NCBI GenBank assembly: GCA_902795835.1
Contig: CADBNA010000012.1
Location: 1-16,574, forward strand
Length of the DNA stretch: 16,574 bases
Direction: 5' to 3'
Source: an uncultured Lachnospiraceae bacterium
GTDB lineage: Bacteria > Bacillota_A > Clostridia > Lachnospirales > Lachnospiraceae
The position numbers were made by a program, and so were the translations under genes. The notes under the pieces are model-generated. The model saw only the letters and a list, made by a program, of their open reading frames with translations. It had not been told where the DNA came from and made no database searches. Below are positions 14,389 to 16,574 of the stretch, piece after piece (positions within the stretch are counted from its first letter, which is position 1; each line of letters begins with the position of its first letter).

Positions 14389-15744
14389 ATGCAGATACTT
14401 CTCGTAGGCTGCGGCAAGGTGGGAAGAACCCTGATTGCCCAGCTGGTAAAGGAAAATCACGACGTAACGGTCATTGACACATCGGATACAGTGATCCGGG
14501 ATATCGTCCGCATCTATGATGTCATCGGCATTGTGGGGAACGGAACCAGCCATGAAATACTGGAAGAGGCGGATATCGCACATGCGGATATGCTGATCGC
14601 CGTGACGGATATGGATGAAGTCAACCTGCTGTGCTGTGTGATCGCAAGACAGAAGCACCAGTGCGCTACGATTGCCCGTGTGCGGAATCCCGTCTATTCG
14701 AAGGAGCGGCATTTTCTGCGCAGTGAGCTGGAGCTCTCCATGACGATCAATCCGGAGCTGGAAGCCGCACGCGAGATAGCCCGGCTGCTTCAGTTCCCGA
14801 ATGCAATCGAAATCGACAGCTTTGCTAAGGATGCCGTAGACCTTCTGCGCTTCAAGGTGGCTTCCTCATCGCCGCTCATCAATATGGCGCTGAAAAATAT
14901 CCCGCAGGACATCACGCATAATATTCTGGTGTGCATTGCGGAAAACAACGGTGAGATCACTATTCCCGACGGCAGCTACGTCATCCGGCAGGGAGACACC
15001 CTGACGATCATAGCCATGCCGGGCGAGGCGGAGAAGTTTTTCCGCCGTATCGGCGTAAAGACAAACAAGGTGAAGGATACGCTGATTGTGGGCGGAGGCG
15101 GCATCACGTATTATCTGACGGAAATCCTTCTCAAAATGGGGGTAGATGTCAAGATTATCGAACAGAAAAAGTCCCGGTGTGAGGAACTCTCCGAGATGTT
15201 TCCCGAAGCGGTTGTTGACCGCGGCGACGGCAGCGACCAGGAACTGCTGAACGAGGAGCACCTGGATGAAATGGATTCACTGGTGGCCTGTACGGGCATT
15301 GATGAGGTCAATGCCATCCTCTCACTGTACGCGCAGAAAAAAGTCCGGACAAAGGTTGTCACAAAGCTGAATCATCTGGAATTCAACGAGGTGATCCGCA
15401 CCCTGGATCTGGACAGCATTGTCAACCCGAAGCTTCTGACCGCCCAGAGAATTCTGCAGTATGTCCGGGCCATGCACAATGGAATCGGCAGCAATGTGGA
15501 GACGCTGTACCGGCTGATGGACGGACAGGTGGAAGCACTGGAATTTAAAGTGCAGCCGGGATCTGACATGACCAATATCCGGCTGGCCGACATGCATTTC
15601 AAGAAGAATGTCCTGATCGCAGGCATCCTGCGCAACTTCAGGCTGGTTATCCCCGGCGGTCAGGACCGCTTCCTGGAGGGAGATTCCGTCATTGTTGTCA
15701 CGACGAATATAGGATTCGGGGATATTCACGATATCCTTGCATAG
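14389..15744 (+). CDS. trkA: TrkA, regulatory subunit of Trk potassium uptake
   Basis: This 451-residue cytoplasmic regulator is the full TrkA length, with two RCK modules. The first starts at the N-terminus with ILLVGCGKVG (3-12; GxGxxG at Gly7, Gly9, Gly12), a VIDTS strand end and a C-terminal lobe near RFKVASSSPLIN. The second has LIVGGGGITYYL (Gly235 to Gly238), then IIEQ and its own C-terminal lobe near LEFKVQPGSDM. Two modules per chain distinguish TrkA from the single-module KtrA. It binds nucleotide (NAD(H) or ATP/ADP in studied members) and gates the TrkH channel. It has its own near-consensus promoter, and trkH follows 36 bases later, as an expected two-gene unit. Confidence 0.96.
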   Translation: MQILLVGCGKVGRTLIAQLVKENHDVTVIDTSDTVIRDIVRIYDVIGIVGNGTSHEILEEADIAHADMLIAVTDMDEVNLLCCVIARQKHQCATIARVRNPVYSKERHFLRSELELSMTINPELEAAREIARLLQFPNAIEIDSFAKDAVDLLRFKVASSSPLINMALKNIPQDITHNILVCIAENNGEITIPDGSYVIRQGDTLTIIAMPGEAEKFFRRIGVKTNKVKDTLIVGGGGITYYLTEILLKMGVDVKIIEQKKSRCEELSEMFPEAVVDRGDGSDQELLNEEHLDEMDSLVACTGIDEVNAILSLYAQKKVRTKVVTKLNHLEFNEVIRTLDLDSIVNPKLLTAQRILQYVRAMHNGIGSNVETLYRLMDGQVEALEFKVQPGSDMTNIRLADMHFKKNVLIAGILRNFRLVIPGGQDRFLEGDSVIVVTTNIGFGDIHDILA

Positions 15745-15780
15745 TGCGAAACCTGAGAAAGAAGCGAAAAGAGGAAGAAT

Positions 15781-16574
15781 ATGAACTATCCGATGATTCG
15801 GTTTGTTCTGTCATGGGTACTGAAGGTTGAGGGACTCCTGATGCTGCTCCCCTGCATAATTTCAGTTGTGTTCAGGGAGCGGGAAGGCATCATCTACCTG
15901 GGGCTGGCTGTCGCTGCCATGCTGCTGGGGGAACTTGTTTCCCGGTTCCGTCCCGCAAACAAAGAGATATATCAGAAGGAAGGCTTTGTCGCTGTAGGCC
16001 TGTCATGGCTCCTGATGAGCTGCTACGGCGCAATCCCCTTTGTGCTCACGCGTGAGATTCCGGACTACATCGATGCCCTATTTGAAGTTGTTTCCGGCTT
16101 TACGACGACGGGATCTACGATTCTGGCCGATGTAGAAGTGATCTCCCACACCTCCCTGCTCTGGCGCAGCCTGACGCACTGGGTGGGCGGCATGGGCGTC
16201 CTGGTGTTTATCCTGATGCTGATTCCCGCCCAGAACGGGTCGCATATGAACCTGATGCGCGCGGAGAGCCCCGGCCCGGACGTGACAAAATTTGTTCCCC
16301 GCGTGCGGAATACGGCAATCCTGCTGTACAAGATCTATCTGACGCTGACGGTTCTTCAGATCACCCTGCTGCTGCTGTCGGGCATGCCCTGGTTCGATAC
16401 CGTATGCATTACCTTCGGCACGGCAGGAACCGGCGGATTTGGCGTTCTCAATGCCAGCTGTGCGACATACACGCCGCTCCAGCAGTGGATCATTACTTTT
16501 TTCATGATCTCATTCGGCATGAATTTCGGGTTTTATTACCTCTGCCTGTGCAGAAAGCCCGGCGAAGCCTTCCG
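15781..16574 (+). CDS. trkH: TrkH potassium channel subunit (5' part, cut by window end)
   Basis: The reading frame is open from ATG 15781 to the window edge (264 complete codons), about half of a usual ~480-residue TrkH. It is hydrophobic throughout. The first selectivity-filter loop is visible as GFTTTGST (106-113), and the second as FGTAGTGGFG (212-221). WVGGMGVLVFI is another family hallmark. GAGG at 15771-15774 lies 6 bases before the ATG. TrkH forms the K+ path in the membrane and is gated by TrkA, encoded directly upstream, presumably on the same transcript. Nothing unusual is seen in the available part. Confidence 0.96.
   Translation, partial: MNYPMIRFVLSWVLKVEGLLMLLPCIISVVFREREGIIYLGLAVAAMLLGELVSRFRPANKEIYQKEGFVAVGLSWLLMSCYGAIPFVLTREIPDYIDALFEVVSGFTTTGSTILADVEVISHTSLLWRSLTHWVGGMGVLVFILMLIPAQNGSHMNLMRAESPGPDVTKFVPRVRNTAILLYKIYLTLTVLQITLLLLSGMPWFDTVCITFGTAGTGGFGVLNASCATYTPLQQWIITFFMISFGMNFGFYYLCLCRKPGEAF

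Overview
The window is 16.6 kb of GC-rich (roughly mid-50s percent by eye) bacterial DNA. Every convincing gene is on the + strand, closely packed, with AGGAGG-type ribosome binding sites and sigma-A-type promoters. Protein style and gene content (a heterodimeric ABC exporter, a two-RCK-domain TrkA followed by TrkH, a MoxR/VWA cluster) point to a Gram-positive anaerobe of the Clostridia, plausibly a GC-rich Lachnospiraceae. That placement is an inference; there is no rRNA or other taxonomic marker here. No tRNA, rRNA, CRISPR array, insertion sequence or phage gene was seen.

Layout. (1) 1-340: non-coding leader with a hairpin plus T-run (possible terminator). (2) 341-4062: two ABC half-transporters forming a heterodimeric exporter with one degenerate ATP site (Asp in Walker B of the first subunit, LSTGE signature in the second). 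(3) 4093-6878: a two-TM protein whose C-terminus resembles the GrpE nucleotide-exchange domain, followed immediately by an Hsp70-like ATPase. The ATPase keeps the actin-fold nucleotide motifs but carries a helical domain and a glycine-rich hydrophobic segment in place of the usual substrate-binding domain. This pair is the most unusual content of the window: a candidate membrane-attached Hsp70/exchange-factor module, possibly co-transcribed with the exporter. (4) 6906-8699: a strong promoter overlapped by a dyad, then a phosphoglucomutase/phosphomannomutase. (5) 8700-8949: a 250-base gap with several strong, mutually exclusive inverted repeats, a candidate cis-regulatory RNA. (6) 8950-14265: a MoxR AAA+ ATPase, a DUF58 protein, a one-TM protein, two membrane-anchored von Willebrand A proteins (BatA/BatB-like) and a TPR/charged coiled-coil protein (BatC-like), apparently one operon. 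(7) 14320-16574: a near-consensus promoter, then trkA and trkH (cut by the window end), a potassium uptake system.

How the genes work together. MoxR ATPases are thought to act with VWA proteins as chaperones or assembly factors for membrane or metal-dependent complexes. The Hsp70/GrpE-like pair would be a second chaperone-type membrane system in the same neighbourhood. TrkA gates the TrkH channel in response to nucleotides. The sugar mutase interconverts hexose phosphates for cell-envelope precursors. Several computed start sites are too far upstream; preferred starts, chosen from ribosome binding sites, are given in each entry.
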